Assembly: GCA_015067145.1 (NCBI GenBank)
Contig: SVNA01000001.1
Location: 124,001-188,000 of the forward strand
Length of the DNA: 64,000 nucleotides
Direction of reading: 5' to 3'
Source: Oscillospiraceae bacterium
GTDB lineage: Bacteria; Bacillota; Clostridia; Oscillospirales; Ruminococcaceae
The translations under genes and the position numbers were made by a program. Shown piece by piece: positions 45,519 to 54,482 of the stretch. Positions within the stretch are counted from its first letter, which is position 1; the number at the start of each line of letters is the position of its first letter. A model generated the notes under the pieces. It saw only the letters and a list, made by a program, of their open reading frames with translations, ran no database searches and was not told the origin of the DNA.

Positions 45519-46286
45519 TTAAAGTGCCGTATAGATGTTATAGAAATTAAGCAATATAAGTGCAATAAGCAGGTTGCGGAAAAACTTTTCTGTTTTTGCA
45601 TTGTCCATCTTTTTGGCAATGGAAGAGCCGATAATTGCACCGCTTACACCGCCGATACACATTATGGCAAGATAGAAGAAATTCACATCAGGTACAGTGT
45701 GTGTAGCCAATGTTGTTATAAAGCTGGTAAGCTGGGAAAACAGGATTATAAACAGCGAGTTTTTGGCAGTTTCTTTTGCCTGTGTGGAAAAGAAATATGA
45801 CAAAACCACAATATTGATAGGGCCACCGCCAATACCAAGGAAGGATGAGCTTACACCAAGGATAAAACCTATAATCACACAAACAAGCTTGTTTTTTATC
45901 TGCTTTGTTTTGATGCCGGATTTTTTCACAAGGTATAAAAATACCAGCAGGTTTATTATCAGAAGCAGTACAGACTGTATCAGCTTTACATTTGCTGTTG
46001 CATTGCCTGATATAATCGAAAAAACAGTTTTGCCAAGCCATCCGCCGGTACAGGCACCCAAGGCCAGCCACAAAGTGGTTGAATAGTTAAGCTGTACCTT
46101 GTCTTTAAGCCCTCTTATGTAGGAAGAAAACGCCATGGAAAGAACGGTACAGCCGGACATAAAGCTGATTACACTTGGGGTCAGATCGGTAAAGCAGTCC
46201 ATTACAGGTTTTATGATAATTCCGCCGCCGATACCGCTTATAGCACCTATGATACTTGCCAGAATGGCAATAGAAAAATATAACAT
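45519..46286 (-). CDS. TauE/SafE (TSUP) family exporter
   Basis: A 255-residue membrane protein with eight helices in two repeats, each opening with a GIGGG element: AISGIGGGIIIKPVM (~17-31) and SSFLGIGGGPINIVV (~150-165). The family moves sulfite, sulfoacetate or other organic anions. Placing it within 4 kb of a sulfatase locus makes sulfur-anion export plausible, but an unrelated operon boundary lies between, so this is only a hint. Confidence 0.87.
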   Translation of the reverse strand: MLYFSIAILASIIGAISGIGGGIIIKPVMDCFTDLTPSVISFMSGCTVLSMAFSSYIRGLKDKVQLNYSTTLWLALGACTGGWLGKTVFSIISGNATANVKLIQSVLLLIINLLVFLYLVKKSGIKTKQIKNKLVCVIIGFILGVSSSFLGIGGGPINIVVLSYFFSTQAKETAKNSLFIILFSQLTSFITTLATHTVPDVNFFYLAIMCIGGVSGAIIGSSIAKKMDNAKTEKFFRNLLIALILLNFYNIYTAL

Positions 46287-46364
46287 TTCAAATCTCCACT
46301 AAAATTTAATATATTTAATAACAAAATAATAGCACTTGTGTATTTATAAGTCAAACAATGCAAT

Positions 46365-46392
46365 AAAAAGCTGCCCGTACGGACAGCTTTTT
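46365..46392 (-). terminator. Terminator of the ROK-like gene
   Basis: Stem AAAAAGCTGCCC / GGACAGCTTTTT with a 4-base loop (one mismatch). TTTTT is at the 3' end on both strands. It is 12 bases beyond the stop. Confidence 0.85.
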
Positions 46393-46403
46393 AAGTATTG
46401 TGA

Positions 46404-47780
46404 TTATTTCATTTCTGGGAGACTTGCAGCAGCCATGGACTGACCAACACGACGGAATTTTTCGTCAGGAAGTGTAAGGTTGATTTTGTCTGCGTATTCT
46501 GGATATTCATCGTCAAGAACTCTGCGGCATGTTTCAAGAAGAATATCGCCGCCTTTACCACTCATAACACGGCCGAGGAGCAATACATATTTGAAGCCGT
46601 AGTGTTCAAAGTAGTAAGCAAGTGTATGACCGAGGTATGTACCGATGGATTCGTAAACCTGAACAGCACGTGGGTCATCATTTTCCATAAGTTTCTGAGT
46701 GATTTTAAGTTTTTCAGCTGGGGAAAGGCTTTCGTCAAGTTCGATGCCTGCACGAGGTGCAAGTTTGTTTACACCGTCCTGGCAGAAATATTTAACACCA
46801 CAACCGATATCGCCGGACCATTCGTCAACCATTGCGTTAGGGTTAGCATCAACAGGAACAAATGCAAGTTCGTTGAGCCAGCCTGTGATACAGCCGTCTT
46901 CGTTAACATAACCAACAGCTTCACTTGTACCCATAGCGATACCAAGGATGTTGTTGTCGTTAAGGCTCATTGTACCTGCAAGAGCAGAAACGTCACCGTC
47001 GTTTGCAACAGCACATGGAACATCACCGAATGTGTCTTTGATTGCACGGATGTAGATATTTTTAACTTTTTCTTCGTAAAGGTCTTTTGGAACTTTAAGG
47101 AAGAGAGAAGCACTCATTGTGCGGTCGTTGATGTAGATACCGGCAGAAGAAACACCAACTGCATCTACTCTTGGCATATGTTCTGCAGCAGCTTTAAGTG
47201 CAGAAACAATACCTTCGTAGTGGTAATCCGGATCCGGATTGATTTTTGGAAGCCAAACAACTTCTTCAGAGAAAACTGTTTCGCCGTCGATTACAGCAGA
47301 AACTTTACGGTCGGAACCGCCAGCGTCAAAGCCGATGCGGCAGCCTTCAAGGTGACCACCCATAGGTTTAGGATCGTCAAAGGATTCAGGAACATTGTCA
47401 GTAAGAACGATTTCGAATGGTTTTTCAAAGATGTTTGCCATGAAGTCCCAGTCAAATTCGCGTTCACCGCCTTTGCAGTAAACACTGCAGAGGTAGTCAT
47501 AGATGCCCTGGTCGTTTACATAGATTTTGTAACCGCCTTTCATCCAGAGAGCAGTTTTTACAATACGGTCAATGTAGTAGCGGTCAGCTTCTGCCATTTC
47601 AGGTGTGCCGTGGATAAATGTGTGTGTAGTTGCTGTCTGTCCATCAGCACGTTCAACTGCGATGGAAACAGGTTTTTTTGCACCTTCCAGGAAAGCTCTG
47701 TTGAATTTAAGCAAAGGCATAAATTCAGGGTCCAGTACAGGTACGTTTTTGAGTTCTACAGAAATGCCAAAACGATTCAT
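46404..47780 (-). CDS. ROK-like sugar kinase with extra N-terminal domain
   Basis: A 458-residue protein. The ROK/actin-type ATPase fold starts near residue 148 with RIGFDAGGSDRKVSAV (phosphate-1 loop) and contains VANDGDVSALAG (~265), where ROK enzymes have the catalytic Asp, plus GIAMGTSEAVGYV (phosphate-2). Ordinary ROK kinases are ~300 residues; the first ~145 residues are an added alpha/beta domain I do not recognise. GGAGG is 8 bases before the ATG. The usual CxCGxxGC zinc motif is not evident. It lies in the sulfatase locus and could act on the desulfated sugar (inference). Confidence 0.8.
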   Translation of the reverse strand: MNRFGISVELKNVPVLDPEFMPLLKFNRAFLEGAKKPVSIAVERADGQTATTHTFIHGTPEMAEADRYYIDRIVKTALWMKGGYKIYVNDQGIYDYLCSVYCKGGEREFDWDFMANIFEKPFEIVLTDNVPESFDDPKPMGGHLEGCRIGFDAGGSDRKVSAVIDGETVFSEEVVWLPKINPDPDYHYEGIVSALKAAAEHMPRVDAVGVSSAGIYINDRTMSASLFLKVPKDLYEEKVKNIYIRAIKDTFGDVPCAVANDGDVSALAGTMSLNDNNILGIAMGTSEAVGYVNEDGCITGWLNELAFVPVDANPNAMVDEWSGDIGCGVKYFCQDGVNKLAPRAGIELDESLSPAEKLKITQKLMENDDPRAVQVYESIGTYLGHTLAYYFEHYGFKYVLLLGRVMSGKGGDILLETCRRVLDDEYPEYADKINLTLPDEKFRRVGQSMAAASLPEMK

Positions 47781-47815
47781 ATTATGTCCTCCAAAAAATT
47801 ATTTATTGTTTAGTT

Positions 47816-47843
47816 AATATATAAAGGTGCATGGGTGATGCAA
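47816..47843 (-). promoter_or_regulatory. Candidate promoter of the ROK-like gene
   Basis: On the minus strand TTGCAT, a 16-base spacer and TATATT, about 35 bases before the ATG. A short palindrome TGCATGGGTGATGCA overlaps the -35. Confidence 0.45.
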
Positions 47844-47852
47844 CTATATAGT

Positions 47853-48989
47853 CTATTGGTTATTTGCTGCCATAAGGCGAAGAATCTGCAAAATTTCCTT
47901 CAGTTTAGGATAAGCATATTCAAGAAAATTCTGATAAGCGGAACAAAAATAGTTTTTGCCGTCATGGTCAGGTCCCAGCGGTTCGCGGTTTCTGCGGCAG
48001 CCGTTGCGGCAAAGCATAAGCCATCTGCATTTTTTGCAGTCTTCGGGCAGAGGTTTTGACAGCTCGACAAATCCACAGTTGTGGCGGGTCTGGTCCATTT
48101 CTTCAAAACTGTTGGTTTTGATATTGCCAAGATACCAAGGATCAAGTGCGTAAAAGTCACATGGATATACGCTGCCGTCTGCTTCAATGACCCATTGCGG
48201 ACTGCAGAATCCCTGAAAATTGCACCCCTCAGGTCGCTGCCCAGCCAGAATCATCATCAGATTTTCAAAATAGCGGTTGTAAACATAACGGCCGTTTTTC
48301 ATATCCTGATACCAGCCATCAAACATTGATTTTAAAAATGTTTCATATTTTTCAGGTGTAAGGGAATAATCGTGACCTCCCTGAATTTCTCCTATAGGGT
48401 CAAGACATTCTATGTACTGCTGATAACGGAAGTTGTTCTTTTTGAAAAAATCATAAACCTGACGGCCGTGACGGGCGTTGCTGCCAGAGACTACTGTAAG
48501 GATGTTGAAATCCACGTTGAACTTTTCAAGCAGCCGTATGGAAGCCATAACGCGGTTGAAGGTGCCGTTGCCGGCATGGTCAACACGGTAACGGTCATGG
48601 ATTTCCTTTGGTCCGTCCAGAGAGATTCCCACAAGAACCTGATGCTCTGCGAACCACTTTGCCCAATCTTCGTTTAAAGCATATCCGTTGGTCTGGATGG
48701 AATAATGGATACGCAGATTCTTTGCAAGGGGATGACTGTCCACACAGGAAGCAAAACGGCGGTAAAAATCAATACCTGCCAAAGTAGGCTCACCGCCCTG
48801 AAAAGCAAATGAGCAGTCACCCTGTGCGTAGTTCAGTGCCTTGTCCACAAGCAGCTGTACAACTTCATCTGTCATACGGCCGGTACAGCTGTCTGTGCGG
48901 TTTTCTGTTTCATCTATATAGAAACAATATTTGCAACGCATATTGCAACTGCCGGAAGCCGGTTTAATCAACAGGTTCAGCGGTGGCAC
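47853..48989 (-). CDS. Anaerobic sulfatase-maturating enzyme (radical SAM)
   Basis: Oxidises the active-site Cys or Ser of a sulfatase to formylglycine without oxygen. The 378-residue protein has the radical SAM motif CNMRCKYC (C15, C19, C22), the GGEPTLAG motif, and a C-terminal SPASM region with CNFQGFC, YPCDFYALDPW (catalytic Asp region) and CKKCRWLMLCRNGC for two extra Fe-S clusters. Length matches clostridial anSME (~370). It is divergent from the sulfatase gene, its natural client. Start GTG; no strong ribosome site, but a stop codon lies close upstream. Confidence 0.93.
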   Translation of the reverse strand: MPPLNLLIKPASGSCNMRCKYCFYIDETENRTDSCTGRMTDEVVQLLVDKALNYAQGDCSFAFQGGEPTLAGIDFYRRFASCVDSHPLAKNLRIHYSIQTNGYALNEDWAKWFAEHQVLVGISLDGPKEIHDRYRVDHAGNGTFNRVMASIRLLEKFNVDFNILTVVSGSNARHGRQVYDFFKKNNFRYQQYIECLDPIGEIQGGHDYSLTPEKYETFLKSMFDGWYQDMKNGRYVYNRYFENLMMILAGQRPEGCNFQGFCSPQWVIEADGSVYPCDFYALDPWYLGNIKTNSFEEMDQTRHNCGFVELSKPLPEDCKKCRWLMLCRNGCRRNREPLGPDHDGKNYFCSAYQNFLEYAYPKLKEILQILRLMAANNQ

Positions 48990-49034
48990 ATAAACACCAA
49001 CTTTCTTTTAAAACATAGTATCGCTATTGTTTAC

Positions 49035-49062
49035 ATTATAGCATACTGACTGTTTTTTTCAA
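49035..49062 (-). promoter_or_regulatory. Promoter of the sulfatase maturase
   Basis: On the minus strand TTGAAA, a 16-base spacer ending in TGC (extended -10) and TATAAT; predicted leader about 40 bases. Confidence 0.65.
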
Positions 49063-49257
49063 GGCAATAGACAGGTACAGAATAAAAAATAAGCAGAAAG
49101 TGTAAATAAAATATTATATATTATAAAATTATATACCAATATCATGTACTGATATGCATCTGACGAAACAAAAATAAAATAGCTGTGCCTGAAAATATAG
49201 AGATTGATAATTTTTTGTTTAAATAGTACAAGAGTTTTTTTAAATAGCTGTAATAAA

Positions 49258-49286
49258 TTGACATTTTGTACATATAGGTGTATATT
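49258..49286 (+). promoter_or_regulatory. Promoter of the sulfatase operon
   Basis: Consensus TTGACA, a 17-base spacer and TATATT; predicted leader of about 100 bases before the sulfatase ATG. Confidence 0.6.
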
Positions 49287-49396
49287 ATAAACATAATAAA
49301 GTATCATTGTATGGCTTACATATAAGTATGTTTATGTATAAGCTTTATGCAGTGTATATGAAATTTGAATTAAATAATAAAGAAAAGGAGAGAAAT

Positions 49397-50848
49397 ATGG
49401 CTAAACGCAAAAATGTTTTGCTGATTCTGTCTGACCAGCAGCGTATGGATACTGTAAGTGCTTATGGTATGAACGATATCTGCAAAACACCTAATATCGA
49501 CCAGCTGGCTGCTGAAGGTATGAAATTTAACAATGCATACACTCCGTCAGCAATCTGTGCACCTGCCCGTGCAAGCGTTATGACTGGTCTGTACCCACAC
49601 AAGCATGGTGTTATAGATAACTTCACAAACATCAAAGAGGGTACACCTTTGCTGGGTGAATGTATGAGAGATGCAGGCTATTACTGCGGTTATGCAGGCA
49701 AATGGCATGTAACTCCAAACAAAACTCCTGAAGAGTGCGGCTTCCATGACGGCAAACCTTTTATGGGCTACGGTTTCCCTGGCAGCCAGGTGTTCCCAAG
49801 TCTGATATTCAATCAGCCACCTGATAACGAACCAAACTACTACGAACTGTACCTTAAAGAAAACGGATTTGAAAACATAGACGTTTCCAACGGTTTCCAG
49901 GGCAACAACCCAGCTTTGCAGATTCAGGAAATGTACTGCAAGCATGAAGGCCCTGTGGAAAGTACAATAGAGTATTTCGTTGCTCACGAAACAAACCGTC
50001 TTATCGACATAGCTAAAGAAGAAGATAAACCATTCTTCATCTGGGCAAACTTCTGGGGTCCGCACAGCCCAAGTATCGTTCCTGAACCTTACTATTCAAT
50101 GTACAATCCTGATGACATTCCGGAGCATCCAAGCTACTGCGATGACCTGCTGGATAAACCATACGGCTACTACCTCAGCGAAAAAATGTGGGGTCTCGGT
50201 GACTACGGCTGGAAAGGCTTCCAGGAAATTGCTGCACGTTACTATGGTCACTGCACAATGATTGATGATATGGTAGGCATGATGGTTCAGAAACTCAAGG
50301 ACGAAGGTCTGTATGATGATACAATTATCATCTACTCCTGCGACCACGGTGACTGTCTCGGTGCACATAAGCTCATCGAAAAAGGTGCTTTCACATTTGA
50401 TGAGATTTACCACATCCCAATGGTTGTAAAAGGTCTTGGTACAGAAGATAACGACAGCTTTGTATATCTTCACGAGCTTATGCCAACTCTGCTTGATATT
50501 GCAGGCGTAGAAACACCGGCTCCGGTTGACGGTGCAAGCATCCTGCCATTGATGACAGGAGAAGAAAAAGACAACGGCCGTACAGAAGTGTTCTGCGAAT
50601 ACCACAACCACTTCTACATCGGACGTCAGCGTATGGTACGCGATCTGGATTATCAGCTTACATTCAACGAAAGTGAACGCGGCGAGCTGTATGACCTTAA
50701 AAAAGACCCATACCAGCTTAAGAATGTATGCTATGACCCTGCTTATGCAGAAATCAAGAAAGAATATATGAACAAGCTGTCCAAGTATCTCCGTGAAACC
50801 AACGACCCTGCAGGCACCTGGTTCCACAGAATCAAGGAATTCTACTAA
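49397..50848 (+). CDS. Cys-type sulfatase, cytoplasmic
   Basis: A 483-residue type I sulfatase. The formylglycine motif is C54-A-P-A-R58 in SAICAPARASVMTGLYPHKHG; metal ligands are D13 in LSDQQR and the later CDHGDCLGAHKL. The Cys form needs the maturase encoded divergently. There is no signal peptide: the protein starts MAKRKNVLLILSDQQ with the metal site already at 13, so it works in the cytoplasm. AAAGGAGA precedes the ATG at 49397; the longer reading is rejected. First gene of a likely operon with an ABC importer. Codons are biased to C endings (high expression). Substrate unknown; some relatives split phosphonate esters. Confidence 0.92.
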   Translation: MAKRKNVLLILSDQQRMDTVSAYGMNDICKTPNIDQLAAEGMKFNNAYTPSAICAPARASVMTGLYPHKHGVIDNFTNIKEGTPLLGECMRDAGYYCGYAGKWHVTPNKTPEECGFHDGKPFMGYGFPGSQVFPSLIFNQPPDNEPNYYELYLKENGFENIDVSNGFQGNNPALQIQEMYCKHEGPVESTIEYFVAHETNRLIDIAKEEDKPFFIWANFWGPHSPSIVPEPYYSMYNPDDIPEHPSYCDDLLDKPYGYYLSEKMWGLGDYGWKGFQEIAARYYGHCTMIDDMVGMMVQKLKDEGLYDDTIIIYSCDHGDCLGAHKLIEKGAFTFDEIYHIPMVVKGLGTEDNDSFVYLHELMPTLLDIAGVETPAPVDGASILPLMTGEEKDNGRTEVFCEYHNHFYIGRQRMVRDLDYQLTFNESERGELYDLKKDPYQLKNVCYDPAYAEIKKEYMNKLSKYLRETNDPAGTWFHRIKEFY

Positions 50849-50913
50849 TTCCCACAACACTGTATTTTACCTGTCAAGGTTAAATAAATAAAAAATAATT
50901 GGAGAAAGAAAAA

Positions 50914-51945
50914 ATGAAAAAAATTATCGCATTGCTGCTTGCAATGGCTATGGGTCTGTCCCTTGTTGCTTGCGGCTCATCCGAACCAGCACCAGCACCT
51001 GCTGAACCATCAGAACCAACAGTTGAAAACGTAACACTCAACGTTGCTTACATGCCAAACTGGGGTTCCCTCTGGGCAGTTGCTACAGCTGACGCAAAAG
51101 GCTTCTTCGCAGAAGAAGGCATCACAGTTAAAATGACTGCATTTGAAAACGGTCCAACAGAAATCGCTGCTATGGAATCCGGTGCTATGGACGTAGCATT
51201 CATCGGCCCTGGTGCACACAAACTCTGCTCCACAGGTGACGCAGAAGTATTCCTCCTTCAGCACGTTGGTGACGGCGACTGCATCATCGGTCTCAACGGC
51301 ATCAAAACAATCGAAGAACTCAAAGGCAAGAAAATCGGCTACTCCGCTGGTACTTCTTCCGAATCCATCCTTCTCGAAGCTCTCAAATCCGCTGGCATGA
51401 CAATGGATGATGTAGAAGCTCTTTCCATGGACGACACAGCTCTTACAACAGCTGCTCTTTCCGGCAGTGTTGATGCAGTTGCTGCATGGTCCCCATTCTC
51501 CCTCACAATCCTTGCTAACGCTAAAGACGCAACAGACATCTGCTCCAACATCGACTTCCCATCCATGGCTTCCCCTGGTTCTTGGGTTGTAAACCCAAAA
51601 TGGGCTGATGAAAATGCAGACCTCCTCGTTCGTTTCAACCGTGCTATGTTCAAAGCTATGGACTTCGCTGCAGCAGCTACAACAGATGATGCTGTTGCTG
51701 AAGAAGTAGCAGGCTATGTAGCAAAAGTTTGTTCTTCCGATGCTGCAACAGTAATTGCACAGCGTTATGACGGTTCCTGGCTTACAAGTGCTCAGGTTCT
51801 CGATATGCTCAACTCTGGCGAACTTGAAACATTGTATGCAAACCAGCAGGCAACATTTATTGCTAATGGTGCTCTTGAAGCAGAAGGCAACCTTGCTCCT
51901 GCAGAATTTGTTCTCTCCGACCTTATGGTTGAAGCAGGCAAATAA
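50914..51945 (+). CDS. Substrate-binding lipoprotein, SsuA/TauA/NMT1-like
   Basis: A 343-residue extracellular binding protein. The signal ends in a lipobox L-V-A-C, at C23, followed by a Ser/Pro/Ala/Glu linker (~24-42). The body resembles the SsuA/TauA/NitT family (NVAYMPNWGSLWAVATADAKG, split here for length; MESGAMDVAFIGPGAHKLC; KKIGYSAGTSSESILLEAL). These take sulfonates, taurine, nitrate or thiamine precursors. The ATG at 50914 has TTGGAGA upstream. Codons are heavily C-biased. A hairpin without a T run follows (51984-52006) and probably protects this part of the mRNA. Confidence 0.9.
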   Translation: MKKIIALLLAMAMGLSLVACGSSEPAPAPAEPSEPTVENVTLNVAYMPNWGSLWAVATADAKGFFAEEGITVKMTAFENGPTEIAAMESGAMDVAFIGPGAHKLCSTGDAEVFLLQHVGDGDCIIGLNGIKTIEELKGKKIGYSAGTSSESILLEALKSAGMTMDDVEALSMDDTALTTAALSGSVDAVAAWSPFSLTILANAKDATDICSNIDFPSMASPGSWVVNPKWADENADLLVRFNRAMFKAMDFAAAATTDDAVAEEVAGYVAKVCSSDAATVIAQRYDGSWLTSAQVLDMLNSGELETLYANQQATFIANGALEAEGNLAPAEFVLSDLMVEAGK

Positions 51946-51983
51946 TATTATGTCCTAATATATTTTCAGGCTATATATTTTAA

Positions 51984-52006
51984 GGAAGGCGGTTATACCG
52001 CCTTCC
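51984..52006 (+). other. Intercistronic hairpin, probable mRNA stabiliser
   Basis: Perfect 9-bp GC-rich arms GGAAGGCGG and CCGCCTTCC with a 5-base loop, between the binding-protein and permease genes. No T run follows, so it more likely shields the binding-protein mRNA or weakens readthrough, giving more binding protein than permease. Confidence 0.65.
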
Positions 52007-52039
52007 CAATTTATAAGAATATGTTAAGGAGATAATCAC

Positions 52040-52831
52040 ATGAAAAACAATAAAAAAGGAGACCTTGTCAGCCGTATTCCTGCATGGACATGGACTGTGC
52101 TCTCACTGATTGCTGCAATTTTGGTGTGGGGTTTGCTTTCCAAAGGCGAAGTTACAGGCCGTGCATTCCCACCTCTTGCTGAAGTTTTCGGCTCATATAC
52201 AAAAATGGCTGTTGACCGCGGCGTGTTCTGGAGCGATATTGCAAGCTCTCTGATTTCCTCAATCGCTGGTTTTGCACTGGGCTTCCTCTTTGGTGTGCCT
52301 GTTGCATTCCTTATGGCATGGTATCGCCCTGTTCGCAATATCATCGAACCTTGGATTCAGTTTATCCGTAATATCCCACCACTCGCATACGTACCACTGG
52401 TTGTTATCGCAGTTGGTGTTGGCCGTACACCACAGATTATCGTTATCTGTATCGCAACATTCCTGACAATTTCCATCACAGTATTCCAGGGTGTTATCAA
52501 CGTAGACGAAACACTTATCAAAGCTGCACGAGTTCTTGGTGCAAATGACAGTGTTCTGTTTACAAAGGTTATCTTCCCGGCAACAACTCCATTTATCATT
52601 ACATCCGTTCGTCTTGGTATCTCTGTTGCCCTGACAACTCTGATTGCTGCTGAATCAACTGGTGCAAGTGCCGGTCTCGGTATGCGTATTAGAGCCCTCA
52701 GCTCCACATTCGAAACACAGCCAATGATGCTTTACATCATTGTTGTTGGTGTTATCGGTATGCTTGCTGAAAAAATTCTGAAATTCTTTGAAAGGAGACT
52801 GACATCATGGCAGGAGAAGAGAGAAATTTAG
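52040..52831 (+). CDS. ABC importer permease, SsuC-like
   Basis: A 263-residue inner-membrane permease with six helices of the BPD_transp_1 family. The ATPase-contact loop is AARVLGANDSVLFTKVIFPATTP, seen here in ARVLGANDSVLFTKVIFPA. EAA-type motif and PPLAYVPLVVIAVGVGRTPQI are typical of SsuC/TauC. AAGGAGA precedes the ATG. It overlaps the ATPase gene by 25 bases. Confidence 0.92.
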   Translation: MKNNKKGDLVSRIPAWTWTVLSLIAAILVWGLLSKGEVTGRAFPPLAEVFGSYTKMAVDRGVFWSDIASSLISSIAGFALGFLFGVPVAFLMAWYRPVRNIIEPWIQFIRNIPPLAYVPLVVIAVGVGRTPQIIVICIATFLTISITVFQGVINVDETLIKAARVLGANDSVLFTKVIFPATTPFIITSVRLGISVALTTLIAAESTGASAGLGMRIRALSSTFETQPMMLYIIVVGVIGMLAEKILKFFERRLTSWQEKREI

Positions 52832-53607
52832 TGCCTAAAGTTCAGATTAAGGCCGTTGAAAAAATTTACGAAGGCCGCAATGGCAAAACTGTTGCTCTGA
52901 ACGGTGTAAACCTGGACATCTATGATAACGAATTCATCTGCGTTGTTGGTCCTTCCGGCTGTGGTAAATCCACTCTGCTCAACATTATCGCAGGTCTGCA
53001 CGAAGCTTCTTCCGGTGAAGTTCTTGTTGACGGCGTTAAAGTAGAAGGTACAGGCGTTGACCGCGGTGTTGTTTTCCAGCAGTATGCATTGTTCCCATGG
53101 CTTACAGTTAAAAAGAATGTAATGTTCGGTCTCAAACTGAAAAAAGACCTCACTGATGAACAGCGTGAAGAAATCGCTATGAAATACATAAAAATCGTAG
53201 GTCTTGAAAAATTCGTGGATGCTTATCCAAAAGAACTTTCCGGCGGTATGAAACAGCGTGTTGCTATTGCACGTGCATACGCAGTTAACCCAAGCCTGCT
53301 TCTTATGGACGAACCATTCGGTGCTTTGGATGCACAGACACGTACACAGCTTCAGACAGAACTTCTCAAAACATGGGAAGAAGAAAAGAAAACATGTTTC
53401 TTTATTACTCATGACGTAGAAGAAGCTATTCTGCTTGCTACAAAAGTAATCGTTATGTCTGCACGCCCAGGTCGAATCAAAGAAATTATCGATATCGATA
53501 TTCCTTACCCACGCGGACAGGAATCCAAAATGCTTCCACGCTTCACAGAACTTAAAAACTATATCTGGAATATGGTTTACAAAGAATATCTTGAAGTTCA
53601 GAAATAA
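52807..53607 (+). CDS. ABC importer ATPase, SsuB-like
   Basis: A 266-residue ATPase: Walker A GPSGCGKSTLLNII, Q-loop VVFQQYALFPWLTV, signature LSGGMKQRVAIARA, Walker B LLLMDEPFGALDAQ and the H-loop FFITHDVEEAILLA. It belongs to the SsuB/TauB/NrtD group. GAAAGGAGA lies 7 to 8 bases before the ATG, inside the permease gene. Last gene of the operon, closed by a strong terminator. Confidence 0.94.
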   Translation: MAGEERNLVPKVQIKAVEKIYEGRNGKTVALNGVNLDIYDNEFICVVGPSGCGKSTLLNIIAGLHEASSGEVLVDGVKVEGTGVDRGVVFQQYALFPWLTVKKNVMFGLKLKKDLTDEQREEIAMKYIKIVGLEKFVDAYPKELSGGMKQRVAIARAYAVNPSLLLMDEPFGALDAQTRTQLQTELLKTWEEEKKTCFFITHDVEEAILLATKVIVMSARPGRIKEIIDIDIPYPRGQESKMLPRFTELKNYIWNMVYKEYLEVQK

Positions 53608-53625
53608 TTTTTTAACAAAAATCAA

Positions 53626-53663
53626 GAAGTCATACAGCTCTCTGTGAGCCGTATGACTTTTTT
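53626..53663 (+). terminator. Terminator of the sulfatase-ABC operon
   Basis: Stem AAGTCATACAGCTC / GAGCCGTATGACTT (one mismatch) with a 5-base loop and a TTTTTT tail. Confidence 0.9.
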
Positions 53664-53855
53664 GTTATAAAATGAAATTTGTCGCATTGATTGATTTTTG
53701 CATAATCAATGTTGGTATAGCCGCAATACTTCAATATTTAACATATTCATCAAAGCCACAAAAGAAGCACAAGGAATTTGATAGCTGTTCCCTGTTTCCT
53801 TTGCACCTTTACATTCCGTGTCTCATAGAATGATACCAAAGGAGGATTTTTTACT

Positions 53856-54413
53856 ATGTCTGAAATGAACACAACACAGAACACCTATCCCGTTTATCCC
53901 GGTACTCCTTTGAGGGTTGGCTCCAGTGGCAGCAATGTTACAACTATGCAGCAGTACCTTAACGGATTGGGTGTGGTTTATACAGGAATTAACCGTCTCT
54001 CTACAGACGGAAAATACGGTGCAATGACAAGAGATGCAGTAAGGCGTTTTCAGAAACAGTTTTCACTTAACGCTGATGGCGTAATCGGCCAGAACACATG
54101 GAACGCCATATTGGCGGTATATCTGTCTGTGGCGGCATATCGCCCACTTGATGTTACAACAAGCTATCCCGGTGTGCTTTCTGCCGGTTCCAGCGGCGAC
54201 CATGTAAGGTTTATACAGAGCTATCTCAACACTGTAAAACGGCAGTACAACTTCAACTGGCCTACACTTACAGTTGACGGCAGATTTGGGGCAAATACAG
54301 CTCTTGCTGTAGCGGGTTATCAGTCCGCCTATAATCTTTCCATAGACGGCAAGGTTGGCAGAAACACATGGGCAAGTATGATACCAGAATTCAACAGGGT
54401 TATAAAAATGTAA
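53856..54413 (+). CDS. Protein with two peptidoglycan-binding domains
   Basis: A 185-residue protein with two PG_binding_1 domains: about 18-87 (LRVGSSGSNVTTMQQYLNGL, DGKYGAMTRDAVRRFQKQF, GVIGQNTWNAI) and about 103-180 (LSAGSSGDHVRFIQSYLN, DGRFGANTALAVAGYQSAY, GKVGRNTWASM). No signal peptide or catalytic domain is visible, so it may be a spore-coat or cortex protein or be exported by another route. GGAGG precedes the ATG. Single-gene unit. Confidence 0.88.
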   Translation: MSEMNTTQNTYPVYPGTPLRVGSSGSNVTTMQQYLNGLGVVYTGINRLSTDGKYGAMTRDAVRRFQKQFSLNADGVIGQNTWNAILAVYLSVAAYRPLDVTTSYPGVLSAGSSGDHVRFIQSYLNTVKRQYNFNWPTLTVDGRFGANTALAVAGYQSAYNLSIDGKVGRNTWASMIPEFNRVIKM

Positions 54414-54446
54414 ATAACAGTCAGATGATATTTTTCGCAAGAAAAA

Positions 54447-54482
54447 TGGTGGGGTATTTTATATGCTCCACCCTATTTTTTG
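54447..54482 (+). terminator. Terminator of the PG-binding gene
   Basis: Stem GGTGGGG / CTCCACC with an AT-rich loop and a TTTTTT tail. It directly abuts the hom promoter. Confidence 0.55.

Larger units (their letters stand above)
48990..49396. other. Divergent regulatory region between maturase and sulfatase
   Basis: 407 AT-rich bases with a promoter at each end (49035-49062 leftward, 49258-49286 rightward). Between them I see no gene. A 30-codon in-frame stretch before the sulfatase ATG has no ribosome site. Confidence 0.6.

Noticed and set aside
46602..47813. 403-codon plus-strand frame opposite the ROK-like gene
   Set aside because: Same kind of antisense shadow; the minus strand carries the real gene with GGAGG.
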